In this document: piece after piece, positions 15,692-24,559 of the stretch
How the letters are laid out: each line of letters opens with the position of its first letter
How positions within the stretch are numbered: the stretch's first letter is position 1
Source of the DNA: an uncultured Acidimicrobiales bacterium
Lineage (GTDB): Bacteria > Actinomycetota > Acidimicrobiia > Acidimicrobiales > SHLQ01
Direction: 5' to 3'
NCBI GenBank assembly: GCA_938040365.1
Contig: CALHXU010000012.1
Location: forward strand, 1-37,429
Length of the DNA stretch: 37,429 nucleotides
Notes under the pieces: model-generated
Seen by the model: the letters and a program-made list of their open reading frames with translations, nothing else
Database searches by the model: none
Told to the model about the DNA's origin: nothing
Program-made: the position numbers and the translations under genes

Positions 15692-18283
15692 TTATCTGCT
15701 GCTGCGGCGGCGGCCCAACGGCGTCGCAGAATTCGTTGCGAGAGAAGCAACGAGGGCCGTCCAACCGGTCTGGTGACTTGCCCCTAAACCCTTACCGGAG
15801 TCGCCATGGAAGTACTCGTGGAAGAGCAGTCGATCATGCCACTCTCCGCCGTCTCGATAGAGTTCGTGGTCGGGCATCGAGGGTCGAACTCCTCCGGGAC
15901 CAGCCTCGAAGAGACTGATGAGCCGTTCGCCCAGGCGGTCGGCCAGCTCGGCGAGTCCAATGAATTCACCCGACCCGCTCGGGAACTCGATCGTGATTGG
16001 CTCGTCGGGCCAATGCGCGAACCGCCGCAACGATTCGATAAGGATGTAGTTCAGGGGAAACCAGACCGGCCCACGCCAGTTTGAGTTTCCACCAAAGAGC
16101 GAGCTCTCCGACTCGCCTGGTTCGTAGCTCACCGAGAACTGCTGACCGCCAAGCGATAGGTGATAGGGCTCCTCGCCGTGCGCCTTTGACATCCCTCGAA
16201 GACCAAAGTCGGAGAGAAACTCGTCGGTGTCGAGCACGACTTCGAGCAAACGCACGAGCCGTTCGGGACTTACTAACGAGAGAAGGATGTCACCGCGACT
16301 GTTCTCCAGGATGTGCGCGCAGTGATGCGGTTTGTTCTTCCGGAACCAATCGAGGTGTTGTTTAAATGCGGGGAGGGATTCGAGCTGATGGGCCGAGATC
16401 GTTCTCGTGGCGAAGATCGGAATCAAGCCCACCATCGACCGAAGCGCGATCGGAACTTGCGAACTGCCGTCGCGGAACATGTCGTAGTAAAAGCCGTCCT
16501 CTTCGTTCCAGAGGTCGTGTTCATCCATCGAGGTCGAGATGTATGCGAAGTGCTCAACGAACTTGGTCGCGAGGTCTTCATAGGTTGGGCGATCCTTCGT
16601 CAGTCGAAGGGCGATGTCGAGCAGGTCGAGGGAGAACATTCCCATCCAACCCGTTGCATCGGCCTGTTCGAGGCGACCATGACCAATGCCCTCTGACCGG
16701 TTGAAGGGGCCGATGTTGTCGAGGCCGAGGAATCCGCCGTCGAAGATGTTGTTGCCATCGGTATCTCGGCGATTCACCCACCACGTGAAGTTCAACATGA
16801 GCTTGTGCACGATTCGCTCGAGGAAGTCGGTGTCCCAGCTGCCGTCGAGCTCGAAGACACGAAGCGCGGCCCACGCTTGGACGGGAGGATTCACATCGCT
16901 GAAGCTCCACTCATAGGCGGGGAGCTGTCCATTTGGGTGCTGGTACCACTCGCGGCCGAGCAAGATCAGTTGGTTCTTCGCAAAGGTGGGATCGATCAAT
17001 GTGAGGGGCAGACAGTGAAACGCCGAATCCCACGCGGCGTACCAGGGGTATTCCCAGGTGTCTGGCATCGCAATGACATCGGCGTTGTTGAGATGCCTCC
17101 ATCGGTGGTTGCGCCCGTGGTGACGAGACGCTGGCGGCGGCTCCGATGCGGGGTCGCCTTCGAGCCACTGCTCGACGTCGAAGTGGTACCACTGCTTTGA
17201 GTAGCTCAATCCGGCAAGGGACTGGCGAATGACCCGACGGCGATCCTCGGAGGCGTCGTTTGGCACTACGAGGTCATAGAACTCGTCTGCTTCGTTGCGT
17301 CGCGATGAGATGGTCTCAGACACTGCCGAGAGATCGCGGTGGTCGGGGGCGAGTCGAAGTTGGATGGTCACCGAGGCCCCCGCATCGACATCGAACCGAT
17401 ACCACATTGCAGCCTTCGTACCAGCGAGATCAGGGTTCACCGTCGCCTCACCGAGGACTACGTGGTCGTTGATTCCGTCCTTTGGGTAGGGCGTGGTCGG
17501 GGCTTGACCATGGACGAGTGGCCGGTTCGTTTCGTTCTCACAAAAGAGTGCGGTGCCGCCTTCGGTGAAGGTCACCGTGAGGTTGCCGAAGCGCTCCTCT
17601 TCGAGGCTGAAGGCGTTTGTGTCGAGCGCACAGATTTCGGGCCTTGGGTCATCGCTGCGGCCCCAACTCCACCGATTACGAAACCAGACGGTGGGGAGGA
17701 GATGGACCGTGTCGGCCTCGTTCGACCGATTGGTCGCTGTGATCTCGACGACGAGGTCGTCGACATCTGCCTTTGCGTGGGTGAATTCAATGTCCCACCA
17801 GCCGTCATCGAAGATCCCGGTGTCGAGCAATTCGTACTCGGGTTCAAGCCGATTTCGACGCTGGTTCTCCTCTCGCAACTTCTGGTAGGGAAACTCCATC
17901 CTCGGGTAGGCGTACGCCATATGACCAAATGAGTGGGTCGGTGTTCCATCGAGATACCACCACTCCTCTTTCGCGTCCTCGGCGTGGTTTCCCTCGTGGC
18001 CGTTGAGTCCAAAGAGGCGTTCTTTGAGATGCGGATCGCGTCCGTTCCAAACTGCGAGGCCCAAGCACCAGCGTTGGTTCCGGTCGCATAGGCCAAAGAG
18101 GCCGTCTTCGTTCCACCGATAGGCGCGACTGCGAGCGTCTTCGTAGGTAAACGCGCTCCATGCGTCGCCAGACTCCGAGTAGTCCTCGCGCACGGTCCCC
18201 CACGCGCGCTCAGCAACGTAGGGGCCCCAGTTTGTCCACGCCGCATAGTTATCGAGGAGTCGTTGTTCTTCCGCTGAAGTCAT
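15692..18283 (-). CDS. GH63-type glycoside hydrolase (MGH1-like)
   Basis: 863 residues of the large bacterial GH63-type (glucosidase/MGH1-like) class. The N-terminal beta domain begins NWGPYVAERAWGTVREDYS. The (alpha/alpha)6 catalytic part includes YPWYAAWDSAFH (413-423), PAYEWSFSDVNPPV (455-468), NWRGPVWFPLNYI and FHEYFHGDSGKGL, with Glu823 a candidate catalytic base. GH63 includes alpha-glucosidases and the glucosyl- and mannosylglycerate hydrolases, which are about half this length. With gpgS and a GH13_18 enzyme in the same window a glucosylglycerate-related substrate is possible but unproven. No signal peptide is seen, so it is cytoplasmic. The ATG at 18283 has gtagga close upstream; no leaderless box fits. 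Confidence 0.85.
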   Translation of the reverse strand: MTSAEEQRLLDNYAAWTNWGPYVAERAWGTVREDYSESGDAWSAFTYEDARSRAYRWNEDGLFGLCDRNQRWCLGLAVWNGRDPHLKERLFGLNGHEGNHAEDAKEEWWYLDGTPTHSFGHMAYAYPRMEFPYQKLREENQRRNRLEPEYELLDTGIFDDGWWDIEFTHAKADVDDLVVEITATNRSNEADTVHLLPTVWFRNRWSWGRSDDPRPEICALDTNAFSLEEERFGNLTVTFTEGGTALFCENETNRPLVHGQAPTTPYPKDGINDHVVLGEATVNPDLAGTKAAMWYRFDVDAGASVTIQLRLAPDHRDLSAVSETISSRRNEADEFYDLVVPNDASEDRRRVIRQSLAGLSYSKQWYHFDVEQWLEGDPASEPPPASRHHGRNHRWRHLNNADVIAMPDTWEYPWYAAWDSAFHCLPLTLIDPTFAKNQLILLGREWYQHPNGQLPAYEWSFSDVNPPVQAWAALRVFELDGSWDTDFLERIVHKLMLNFTWWVNRRDTDGNNIFDGGFLGLDNIGPFNRSEGIGHGRLEQADATGWMGMFSLDLLDIALRLTKDRPTYEDLATKFVEHFAYISTSMDEHDLWNEEDGFYYDMFRDGSSQVPIALRSMVGLIPIFATRTISAHQLESLPAFKQHLDWFRKNKPHHCAHILENSRGDILLSLVSPERLVRLLEVVLDTDEFLSDFGLRGMSKAHGEEPYHLSLGGQQFSVSYEPGESESSLFGGNSNWRGPVWFPLNYILIESLRRFAHWPDEPITIEFPSGSGEFIGLAELADRLGERLISLFEAGPGGVRPSMPDHELYRDGGEWHDRLLFHEYFHGDSGKGLGASHQTGWTALVASLATNSATPLGRRRSSR

Positions 18284-18344
18284 GTCCTACCCAAGTTGTG
18301 TGTCGGTGCAAGGGTAGTGCGACAACCACACAACTAGGTGAGGC

Positions 18345-19547
18345 TTACCCGTTGTCGAGACGCTCGATTGTGGGTTCGTCGATCGCTTCGATGAGCATCG
18401 ATCCAACATGTGCTCCAGTCGACTCGGGTTGGTTGCACGAGTCGAGCATCTCTTCGAGTGCATTGCGCTCGGCGTCGGTGACAGAAAGTTGCCAACGCGT
18501 TTTCACCGTCACCCAGTCGACCGCATAGCCACACCAAGTTGCCTCGTTACTCGGCCGCCACACATCGGGTGCCTCATCGCGAGGGTTGTGCCCGCCACCA
18601 GAGACGAAGACCGCGATCGTCGCGGGGTGTGCAACATCGGCCATGTACGCGGCGCGAGTAGCCGGTGTCCACGACGCTCCGCCCGAAGCGTGTACCACGG
18701 CGGGTGGGATCAGATGCCGGACTTCGGCGTCGATCGTTCGGTCGATCTCGACGCTCAGGTAGTGATCAAACCAGCGACCGTCCGCCGGAACACATTCCAA
18801 GTTGTCGGCCCAAACGATCGGTACTGACGATCGTCGGACCAAGACTGCTTCGGCTTGATCGAGGCAGTCGTCAGTAGCTGTGGTCCAGGCCGTCTCATCG
18901 AAGACTTCGGCGGTCGAACGAATTTCGTCGTCGGCGAGTGGCACAGCCACTGCGAGATTTGCGAGCTGGGCGCGGGCGGTGTCGGGAGCGGCGATGGCGA
19001 AAGCTTGGCGTCGCTCTTCGCGGACTGCCTCGGTCTCGGCCGCAAAGACAACTTCGGGCAATTCATCGACGACGACCTCGTCACCGGCGGCGGCATCAGC
19101 GCGAGACTGCATTGCGAATGCTGCAGCGACGAGCAGCAGGCACAGGCCGACCGCTCCACCGACGAGAAACATGGCTCGAACATCAGCTTCGCCTTGACGC
19201 GAGAGCTTGGGTTGTTGAGCCGACTTGGCCCGAGTCGGGTGCGTAGCCTGCGATCGTGTTCGCGCCCTCGTTACGGGGGATTCTGCGATCGGGCGCCGAT
19301 TGCCGTAACGGGAGTGGTCGGCGCTGCGTTGTTGTTCAGCGTCAGATGTCGATGCCATGTCGATCGGGACCAACGATTCGTTCGACTCGTTCGGAGGGCC
19401 CCAAAGCCCGCGTGCGTCTCGTTGCCAACCGTCGATCGGCGGCTCGTCGCCGGGCCACTGCGCAGGGGGTCGCCACGCTCCATCACAATCCATCCACCAA
19501 CCAGGTCCGCTGCGCCGGTTGCTCTTTTGAGGGAGCTCACTTGCCAT
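18345..19547 (-). CDS. Membrane-anchored DUF1524/HNH-like protein, degenerate site
   Basis: About 400 residues. A cytoplasmic N-terminus holds a tryptophan-rich segment (about 14-51). A basic linker is followed by a membrane helix (about 126-147) and an outside domain. Its last 110 residues follow the actinobacterial secreted HNH/DUF1524 pattern (GASWTPATRAAYMADVAHP, then W-x-P, then Y-x3-W-x2-VK-x-RW-x-L-x(5)-E-x5-L). The DxxH site reads EVRHLIP, and the expected N-x-x-KGD reads GGGHNPRD, so the usual Asp, Asn and Lys are lost. Nuclease activity is doubtful. The start is unsure: the ATG at 19547 lacks a ribosome site, and a TTG 9 bases upstream of it has gaagg at good spacing. Confidence 0.75.
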   Translation of the reverse strand: MASELPQKSNRRSGPGWWMDCDGAWRPPAQWPGDEPPIDGWQRDARGLWGPPNESNESLVPIDMASTSDAEQQRSADHSRYGNRRPIAESPVTRARTRSQATHPTRAKSAQQPKLSRQGEADVRAMFLVGGAVGLCLLLVAAAFAMQSRADAAAGDEVVVDELPEVVFAAETEAVREERRQAFAIAAPDTARAQLANLAVAVPLADDEIRSTAEVFDETAWTTATDDCLDQAEAVLVRRSSVPIVWADNLECVPADGRWFDHYLSVEIDRTIDAEVRHLIPPAVVHASGGASWTPATRAAYMADVAHPATIAVFVSGGGHNPRDEAPDVWRPSNEATWCGYAVDWVTVKTRWQLSVTDAERNALEEMLDSCNQPESTGAHVGSMLIEAIDEPTIERLDNG

Positions 19548-19847
19548 GTCTGTCAACTCACGCCTTCTTGCCGTCTTTACAACCCCGCCTGGGCCGCCGA
19601 AGCTCATCCTTTCAGGCCATTTCGGCGGCTTCAAGTCTTATTTCTGCTGTACGCGCGTTCGGTACCGATTTGTGAGAATTCACCCACTCTGTGCGTGAAT
19701 CATCGTAAATATGAGAAAAAAGTCACGCGTTTCGTCACCAAATTTACCGATTTCGCCACCTACCGGAGAGTAACTTCACGCGCAGGCACGATCCCATCGA
19801 CCGCACTAGAGTGACCAAAACTTCGGTGGGGCTGCGACACTGTTGGT
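19548..19847. other. AT-richer intergenic region with 9-bp hairpin
   Basis: 300 bases between divergent genes, clearly less GC-rich than the flanks (for example around 19705-19755). A perfect hairpin, gccgccgaa (19593-19601) with ttcggcggc (19621-19629), lies within the probable leader of the minus-strand HNH-like gene. It may be a cis-acting RNA or simply a promoter region. I could not match it to a known riboswitch. The PNPOx-like ATG at 19848 is 6 bases after GACACT, a weaker version of the leaderless pattern. Confidence 0.4.
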
Positions 19848-20207
19848 ATGAGTCACGCCGTATCGCCCGAAGAACTTCACGCTACTGCACGCCCTTATGG
19901 CGACACGCCATTCCTGCTCTATGTCGGGGGGAACGGCACGGTTCGCGTCAACCACGTCTCGACCACATTTGCTGGAAATTCCGGACAAGTCTTGGTCACC
20001 GGCTTTGGGCGAGGCGTCGCAAAGGCCCTAGCGCCAGATCTCACGCTCTCGCTGCTTTGGCAACCCCACGCTGAGAACGGGTTCAGCCTCATTGCCGACG
20101 GCACGGGCACGATCGAACAAGTCGATGGCACCGAGACGCTCGTGCTGACCGTCTCTGGGGCAGTGCTTCACCGACCCGCGCCAAGTGACGGCGAAGGTTC
20201 GTGCTGA
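19848..20207 (+). CDS. Split-barrel (PNPOx-like) protein
   Basis: 119 residues. The pattern FLLYVGGNGTVRVNHVS, then LTLSLLWQPHAENGFSLIADGTGTI, resembles the actinobacterial pyridoxamine-5'-phosphate oxidase-like split-barrel family (LLW-x(4-8)-GYSLIVDG). Members bind flavin, F420 or haem, or have no known ligand. Cofactor and substrate cannot be read from the sequence. The ATG at 19848 gives a normal start. The stop TGA (20205-20207) overlaps the GTG start of the next gene, so translation of the two is probably coupled. Confidence 0.7.
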   Translation: MSHAVSPEELHATARPYGDTPFLLYVGGNGTVRVNHVSTTFAGNSGQVLVTGFGRGVAKALAPDLTLSLLWQPHAENGFSLIADGTGTIEQVDGTETLVLTVSGAVLHRPAPSDGEGSC

Positions 20208-21532
20208 CGCGACCCCAGCTGCTCAAGAACTGGTTCGCCCGTGGTGGCACACATCCACTCGGGCATAAGGGCCGACTCGCCGCATTCCTCCTTGCATTGG
20301 TCGCGCTCAGCGCGTGCACCGATGAGACAGCCGAACCTCCAGAACCCGAGGTGACCACGACCACCACCGAGGAACCTTCCCCCGTCGAACGGGTGACCAC
20401 GCTGCGAATCGGAATCGCCGTCAACGACGCGTCGCCCACCGCTGCCTTCGACGCAGAGATCGAAACCATCCTTCGCGAATCCATGTCGCTCCTCGATCTC
20501 GATGACTCGCTGGCCATCGAACTGACGACGGTCTCCATCGAAAGCCCAGGGCAGGCCGAGGGCACGGTGCGCTCGCTCATTCAAAACGGCATCAGCGTCA
20601 TCATCACCGGATGTGACGACGCAACGGTCCCCTCTGTAGTCGAAGCAGCAACCTCGAACGAACTTCTCGCCGTCACGGGTTGCGTTTCGCTGCCACGCCC
20701 GGCGATCGAACGATTCGACGAGCGAATCGACCCCGCACTATTCATCGACATATCGAGCCTCGCCGACAATGCACGAGCGATCGCGACCTATGCGAGCGAC
20801 CAAGGCTACGAATCGCTCGGGGTGATTACCTCGACATTGTTTCCCGATGTCGACCAAACCTGTGCCAACCTCAAAAGCGAAGTTGGGAGCAGCGCCACCA
20901 CGAGCGATGAAAGCGAAGACGCAACGGGCAATTCAACAGCCAGCTCGGTGACAGTCACCGCCGAGACGACCTTCACCGAACTTGTCGATGCACCCACGAA
21001 TGTCGTTGCGGACTATCTCGCCGAGGTCGGCCAAACCGCCGAAACAGCTCCTGATGCGATCGTCATCTGTGCGCTTGCACCCACCGTTGGCGATGTCACC
21101 CAAGCGCTTCGAGAGGCCGACATTTCACTGCCCATCATCGTTCCCTGGTATGCCGACTCCCAAACCTGGGCTGCCGGCACCTCAAATGTTGTGAGCCTGG
21201 CCCCGGCAAGTCGGTATGGCGACGACCCCGAAACGTCGACCGCCGCGCTCTTCGACGCGCTGACCTCCACCGGACAACAACCCGATGCCGTCGAAGTCAT
21301 CACCGCCGACACGCTTGCGATCCTCATCGACGCGGCGGTTCGCTCCAACTCGGTTGGTTCGGTCAGGTTGGCAGAAACCATCCGCACCGACGATGCGCCG
21401 GTCTCAGGTGTGAGCGGGCAGCTCCGCGTCGGAGGCGAGAGCGACTTTCCGGTACGACGCACCTATCGAGTCATCTCGGTCGAAGACGGCGAGCCCGCCT
21501 TTACCGAAGTCGCCTCCTCGTTCGACCGCTAG
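20201..21532 (+). CDS. Lipoprotein, periplasmic-binding-protein-like (type 1)
   Basis: 443 residues. A signal peptide ends in the lipobox LSAC (lipid Cys39), followed by a Thr/Glu-rich spacer (TTTTTEEPSP). The rest has the two-lobed type 1 periplasmic binding fold typical of branched-chain amino acid ABC receptors. Visible pieces are TLRIGIAVND, GISVIITGCDDATVPSVVEAA, GYESLGVITSTLFPD, AIVICALAPTVGDVTQALREA and LRVGGESDFPVRRTYRV. No permease or ATPase genes are adjacent, so it may work with a distant transporter or as a receptor. The GTG start at 20201 overlaps the preceding stop, with aagg just upstream. Confidence 0.85.
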   Translation: MLTRPQLLKNWFARGGTHPLGHKGRLAAFLLALVALSACTDETAEPPEPEVTTTTTEEPSPVERVTTLRIGIAVNDASPTAAFDAEIETILRESMSLLDLDDSLAIELTTVSIESPGQAEGTVRSLIQNGISVIITGCDDATVPSVVEAATSNELLAVTGCVSLPRPAIERFDERIDPALFIDISSLADNARAIATYASDQGYESLGVITSTLFPDVDQTCANLKSEVGSSATTSDESEDATGNSTASSVTVTAETTFTELVDAPTNVVADYLAEVGQTAETAPDAIVICALAPTVGDVTQALREADISLPIIVPWYADSQTWAAGTSNVVSLAPASRYGDDPETSTAALFDALTSTGQQPDAVEVITADTLAILIDAAVRSNSVGSVRLAETIRTDDAPVSGVSGQLRVGGESDFPVRRTYRVISVEDGEPAFTEVASSFDR

Positions 21533-21539
21533 CGCTGAA

Positions 21540-21974
21540 CTAGGCAGAAGCGAATTCGGCTAGTACGTCTCGAACGAATTGTTCGGAGTCCTCGTTGATC
21601 TTGTCTCGATGGATCGTGCCAACCCCAAGGTTCACCGCGCCCTTCGCCTCGAGCACGTCACCGAGCTTCTCGGCAGCCGCACCCGGGTTGTGGGCGTAGC
21701 TGACAAACGAAAACGTTGCCTTATCCCAAAGATCGGGAAGTTCGCTGGCGATCTTGTTTGCGCCACCGGGGTGTTGTCCGAAGAGAAACAGGCCACCGCA
21801 CCAGGTTCCGACGATCACGACATCGGCCTTTGCAAGGGCCCCATAATCGACCCGGTTGACCGGAAACATCGCTACCGAAGCGCCCGCTGCTTGTAGTCCT
21901 TTGGCAATCCGATGCGCTGCCTTCTCGGTGTTCTTCTGCACCGACTGCGATTCATAGGTGATGACCACGTTCAT
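21540..21974 (-). CDS. Flavodoxin-family protein
   Basis: 144 residues. The start MNVVITYESQSVQKNTEKAA fits the flavodoxin first strand and FMN phosphate loop (T/S-rich, here YESQSVQKNT). Later VVIVGTWCGGLFLFGQHPG and FSFVSYAHNPG fit the FMN isoalloxazine loops. It is probably a small electron carrier or flavin reductase-like protein in the cytoplasm; the partner is unknown. The ATG at 21974 lies 6 bases after a consensus-like TATGAT, so it is leaderless. Its stop is 7 bases from the convergent stop of the lipoprotein gene. Confidence 0.88.
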   Translation of the reverse strand: MNVVITYESQSVQKNTEKAAHRIAKGLQAAGASVAMFPVNRVDYGALAKADVVIVGTWCGGLFLFGQHPGGANKIASELPDLWDKATFSFVSYAHNPGAAAEKLGDVLEAKGAVNLGVGTIHRDKINEDSEQFVRDVLAEFASA

Positions 21975-21980
21975 CGCCTC

Positions 21981-21986
21981 ATCATA
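21981..21986 (-). promoter_or_regulatory. -10 box, leaderless start of flavodoxin gene
   Basis: TATGAT on the minus strand, 6 bases before the ATG at 21974. It is the best -10 match of the set and lies in the 39-base gap after hrpB. Confidence 0.55.
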
Positions 21987-22013
21987 GGCGATCAGAGGTC
22001 AGCCGATAGACGT

Positions 22014-24509
22014 CTACGCAGAGCCGGGGTGCTTGGGCCAATCGTGTTTGGGGTAGCGGCCGGCCATGTCTTTTCGGACCTGCTCCCAAGACCCTTCCCA
22101 GAAGGCCGCAAGATCTGCGGTGATCTGGATCGGACGGTTCGCTGGCGAGAGGAGTTCCACAGCGATGTCCACCGCGCCGTTCAACAAGCTCGGCGTGGTG
22201 TTCGTCCCGTAGGCATCTTGTGCACGCACCGAGACCTTGGGTACTTCGGCGGTGTAGTCGATCTCGGCCTTTCGCCCCTTTGCGAACGTGAAGTGTGTCG
22301 GCGTTTGAGCATCCACGACCTGTACGTCCTCCCACGACAATGCGCTGCGAAGCACGTCCAACATGTTGAGCCTTTCAATGTCGGTGCGACTCGTCGCCGT
22401 GCCGAGCCAGCCGGGAAAGATTTCGTGGGCTCGTTCGAGCAACGCAGCATCATCGATGCGACCGTCCATGAGCTCGGGCCGATGCTCAGAAATGAGGCCC
22501 GCACGCCGTTGAAACAATCGAGCTTTGCTCGAGAAATTCAGGACATCGAGCTTTGTCTCAATGATTCGGTCGACGAGGGCCTCGGTTGCTTCGGCGGAGG
22601 GTTCGACGAGTTGGGAGTGGGTCCCAAAGTCGAGTGCGCCCAACCGTTTCTCGACCCGACGGGTGAGGTCGTTGCGATCATCGTCCCACCCAAAGAACGT
22701 GCGCTCGGCCATATCGGCGGCAAACCCGAGTTCGACATCGAGCGTGTCAATCCCTGCAGCGAGTCGGATCCGTACGTTCTTCTTCTCTCCCGATACCTCG
22801 GCGACAACCAACATGTCATCGTGCGCGAGCGGATCGGTCTTGTCGACCTCGGCACCCATTCCGTTGCGAAGCCGGAAACGCCCACCCTGACCTTTCCGCT
22901 TCTGCGCAATCCGATCCGGATAAGCAAGCGCGAGCGATCGGCCAAGGTCATCGATCGAGATCACACCTTCGGTTGCGCCGGTCCGCTTCGCGAGCTGACG
23001 AGCACGTCGCCTGACAGAACGAAGTGCGGCAACATCGGTGTTCGGCACTCGATACGAATCCTCGACGACAAGCTTGACCCGCGTCCACAGGTCGACAGGC
23101 CGTTCGGATGGTCGTCCCGTGATGATGTCTCGTTCTTCGAGCAGCGACGCCAGCACCGCTGCGGGCCAACCGAGCGGGCCGTCTCCCACCGCTGCCACCA
23201 TCGCAGCGAGGCGCGGGTGCAACGGGAGGGCGAGCATGGCGCGACCATCGGCGGTGATTCGCCGGTCCTCATCGACTGCGCCGAGAAGCGTCAGGATTGC
23301 GAACGCCTCCTCTACGCCAGCTTCGGCTGGCTTGTCGAGCATTGCCAGCTCGCTTGGATCGCGAACACCCCACGCCAGCGATTCGAGAACCACCGAAGCG
23401 AGGTCGATCTGTGCGATCTCTGGCGGGTCGTGTGCAGCTCGGCCAGCGTGTTCCATCTTCGACCACAAACGAAAGGCAACACCGGGGCCGAGCCTGCCTG
23501 CACGACCAGCCCGCTGCTCGGCCGACGCCTTCGAATGGTCGACCGTAACCAGCTTTGAGAGTCCAGAGGCAGGGTCATAGCGGGGTCGGCGTTGTAGCCC
23601 GGCATCGACGACCGAACCAATCCCGTCGACCGTGAGTGACGTTTCTGCAACATCGGTTGCGACAACGACCCGTCGCTTTCCGGGGATGGTCTGCAACGCA
23701 CGGTCTTGATCCTCTGCCGCCAGCGCCCCATAGAGAGGAAGCACAACAGCGTTCGTACGCTGCTCGATCTCGGCGACGGCCCGCCGGATTTCACCAACGC
23801 CTGGCAGAAACACCAAGACATCGCCCGGTTCATCGAGCGCCTCGGCGACCGTTTCGGCTACGGCAAGTTCGAGTTGGTTCCGCCGCCGCTTCGGGCCGCC
23901 GCGTCCACGATTCCGGTTGCCGCGATCGATCTTTTGGGGCCGCCAACGAACATCGATTGGAAACGTTCGGCCCGGACAGGTGATGGCCAACGGCGCACCG
24001 ACCAACTCAGCAACCGCATCGGCGTCGATCGTCGCCGACATGACCAACAGACGAAGGTCGGGACGAATATCGGCTCTGACCTCGAGGGTCAACGCAAGAC
24101 CGAGGTCGGCATGGACCGATCGCTCGTGAAACTCATCGAAGATCACCGCCGAAACGCCGGGCAGATTCGGGTCGCGTTGGATTCGGCGAGTGAGAATGCC
24201 CTCGGTCACCACTTCGATACGCGTGCGGCTACTCACCTTCGTGTCATCGCGGGTGCGCCATCCAACCGTCTCTCCCACACGCTCGCCCAGTAGCTCCGCC
24301 ATACGGCGAGCAACGGCGCGCGCTGCGACCCGACGAGGTTCGAGCAAAAGAATCGTTCCGGTGTTCCATGGCTCATCGAGGAGCCGAAGTGGGACCACGG
24401 TCGTCTTTCCCGCACCCGGTTCGGCGGTCAGCACACCGACCCCCGGGCTCGCCATTGCGGCTCGGACCTCGGGGATGACCAATTCGATCGGGAGGAGGGT
24501 GTCGTGCAC
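22014..24509 (-). CDS. hrpB: ATP-dependent RNA helicase HrpB (DEAH/RHA type)
   Basis: 831 residues, normal HrpB length. Motifs in order: Walker A AEPGAGKTT (29-37), DEFH (125-128), SAT (158-160), and QRAGRAGR (332-339) in the second helicase lobe. HA2-type and HrpB C-terminal domains follow (LPLHPRLAAMV region, and TPTHFTF...SVRAQDAYG near the end). A basic insertion, about 195-212 (NRGNR and GPKRRR), lies between the lobes. HrpB is a putative RNA helicase with no settled cellular role. The GTG at 24509 lies 7 bases after TAGCGT. It is divergent from the GH13 gene across 50 bases. Confidence 0.95.
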   Translation of the reverse strand: MHDTLLPIELVIPEVRAAMASPGVGVLTAEPGAGKTTVVPLRLLDEPWNTGTILLLEPRRVAARAVARRMAELLGERVGETVGWRTRDDTKVSSRTRIEVVTEGILTRRIQRDPNLPGVSAVIFDEFHERSVHADLGLALTLEVRADIRPDLRLLVMSATIDADAVAELVGAPLAITCPGRTFPIDVRWRPQKIDRGNRNRGRGGPKRRRNQLELAVAETVAEALDEPGDVLVFLPGVGEIRRAVAEIEQRTNAVVLPLYGALAAEDQDRALQTIPGKRRVVVATDVAETSLTVDGIGSVVDAGLQRRPRYDPASGLSKLVTVDHSKASAEQRAGRAGRLGPGVAFRLWSKMEHAGRAAHDPPEIAQIDLASVVLESLAWGVRDPSELAMLDKPAEAGVEEAFAILTLLGAVDEDRRITADGRAMLALPLHPRLAAMVAAVGDGPLGWPAAVLASLLEERDIITGRPSERPVDLWTRVKLVVEDSYRVPNTDVAALRSVRRRARQLAKRTGATEGVISIDDLGRSLALAYPDRIAQKRKGQGGRFRLRNGMGAEVDKTDPLAHDDMLVVAEVSGEKKNVRIRLAAGIDTLDVELGFAADMAERTFFGWDDDRNDLTRRVEKRLGALDFGTHSQLVEPSAEATEALVDRIIETKLDVLNFSSKARLFQRRAGLISEHRPELMDGRIDDAALLERAHEIFPGWLGTATSRTDIERLNMLDVLRSALSWEDVQVVDAQTPTHFTFAKGRKAEIDYTAEVPKVSVRAQDAYGTNTTPSLLNGAVDIAVELLSPANRPIQITADLAAFWEGSWEQVRKDMAGRYPKHDWPKHPGSA

Positions 24510-24516
24510 GCCACGA

Positions 24517-24522
24517 ACGCTA
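24517..24522 (-). promoter_or_regulatory. -10 box, leaderless GTG start of hrpB
   Basis: TAGCGT on the minus strand, 7 bases before the GTG at 24509. Confidence 0.4.
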
Positions 24523-24547
24523 CCCCGTATGGGTAAACCTCAGCCGT

Positions 24548-24553
24548 TACGCT
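24548..24553 (+). promoter_or_regulatory. -10 box, leaderless start of GH13 gene
   Basis: TACGCT lies directly before the ATG at 24554 but exactly 6 bases before an in-frame GTG at 24560. By the pattern seen elsewhere in the window the GTG is the likelier start. Confidence 0.45.
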
Positions 24554-24559
24554 ATGGAC

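Noticed and set aside
19548-19847. Cyclic-di-AMP (ydaO-type) riboswitch
   Set aside because: Length and position fit, but I could not find the conserved core segments on either strand.
21912-23558. 548-codon open frame on the plus strand
   Set aside because: It lies wholly opposite hrpB, which has all helicase motifs. Long antisense frames are common in GC-rich genes, and its translation shows no domain.
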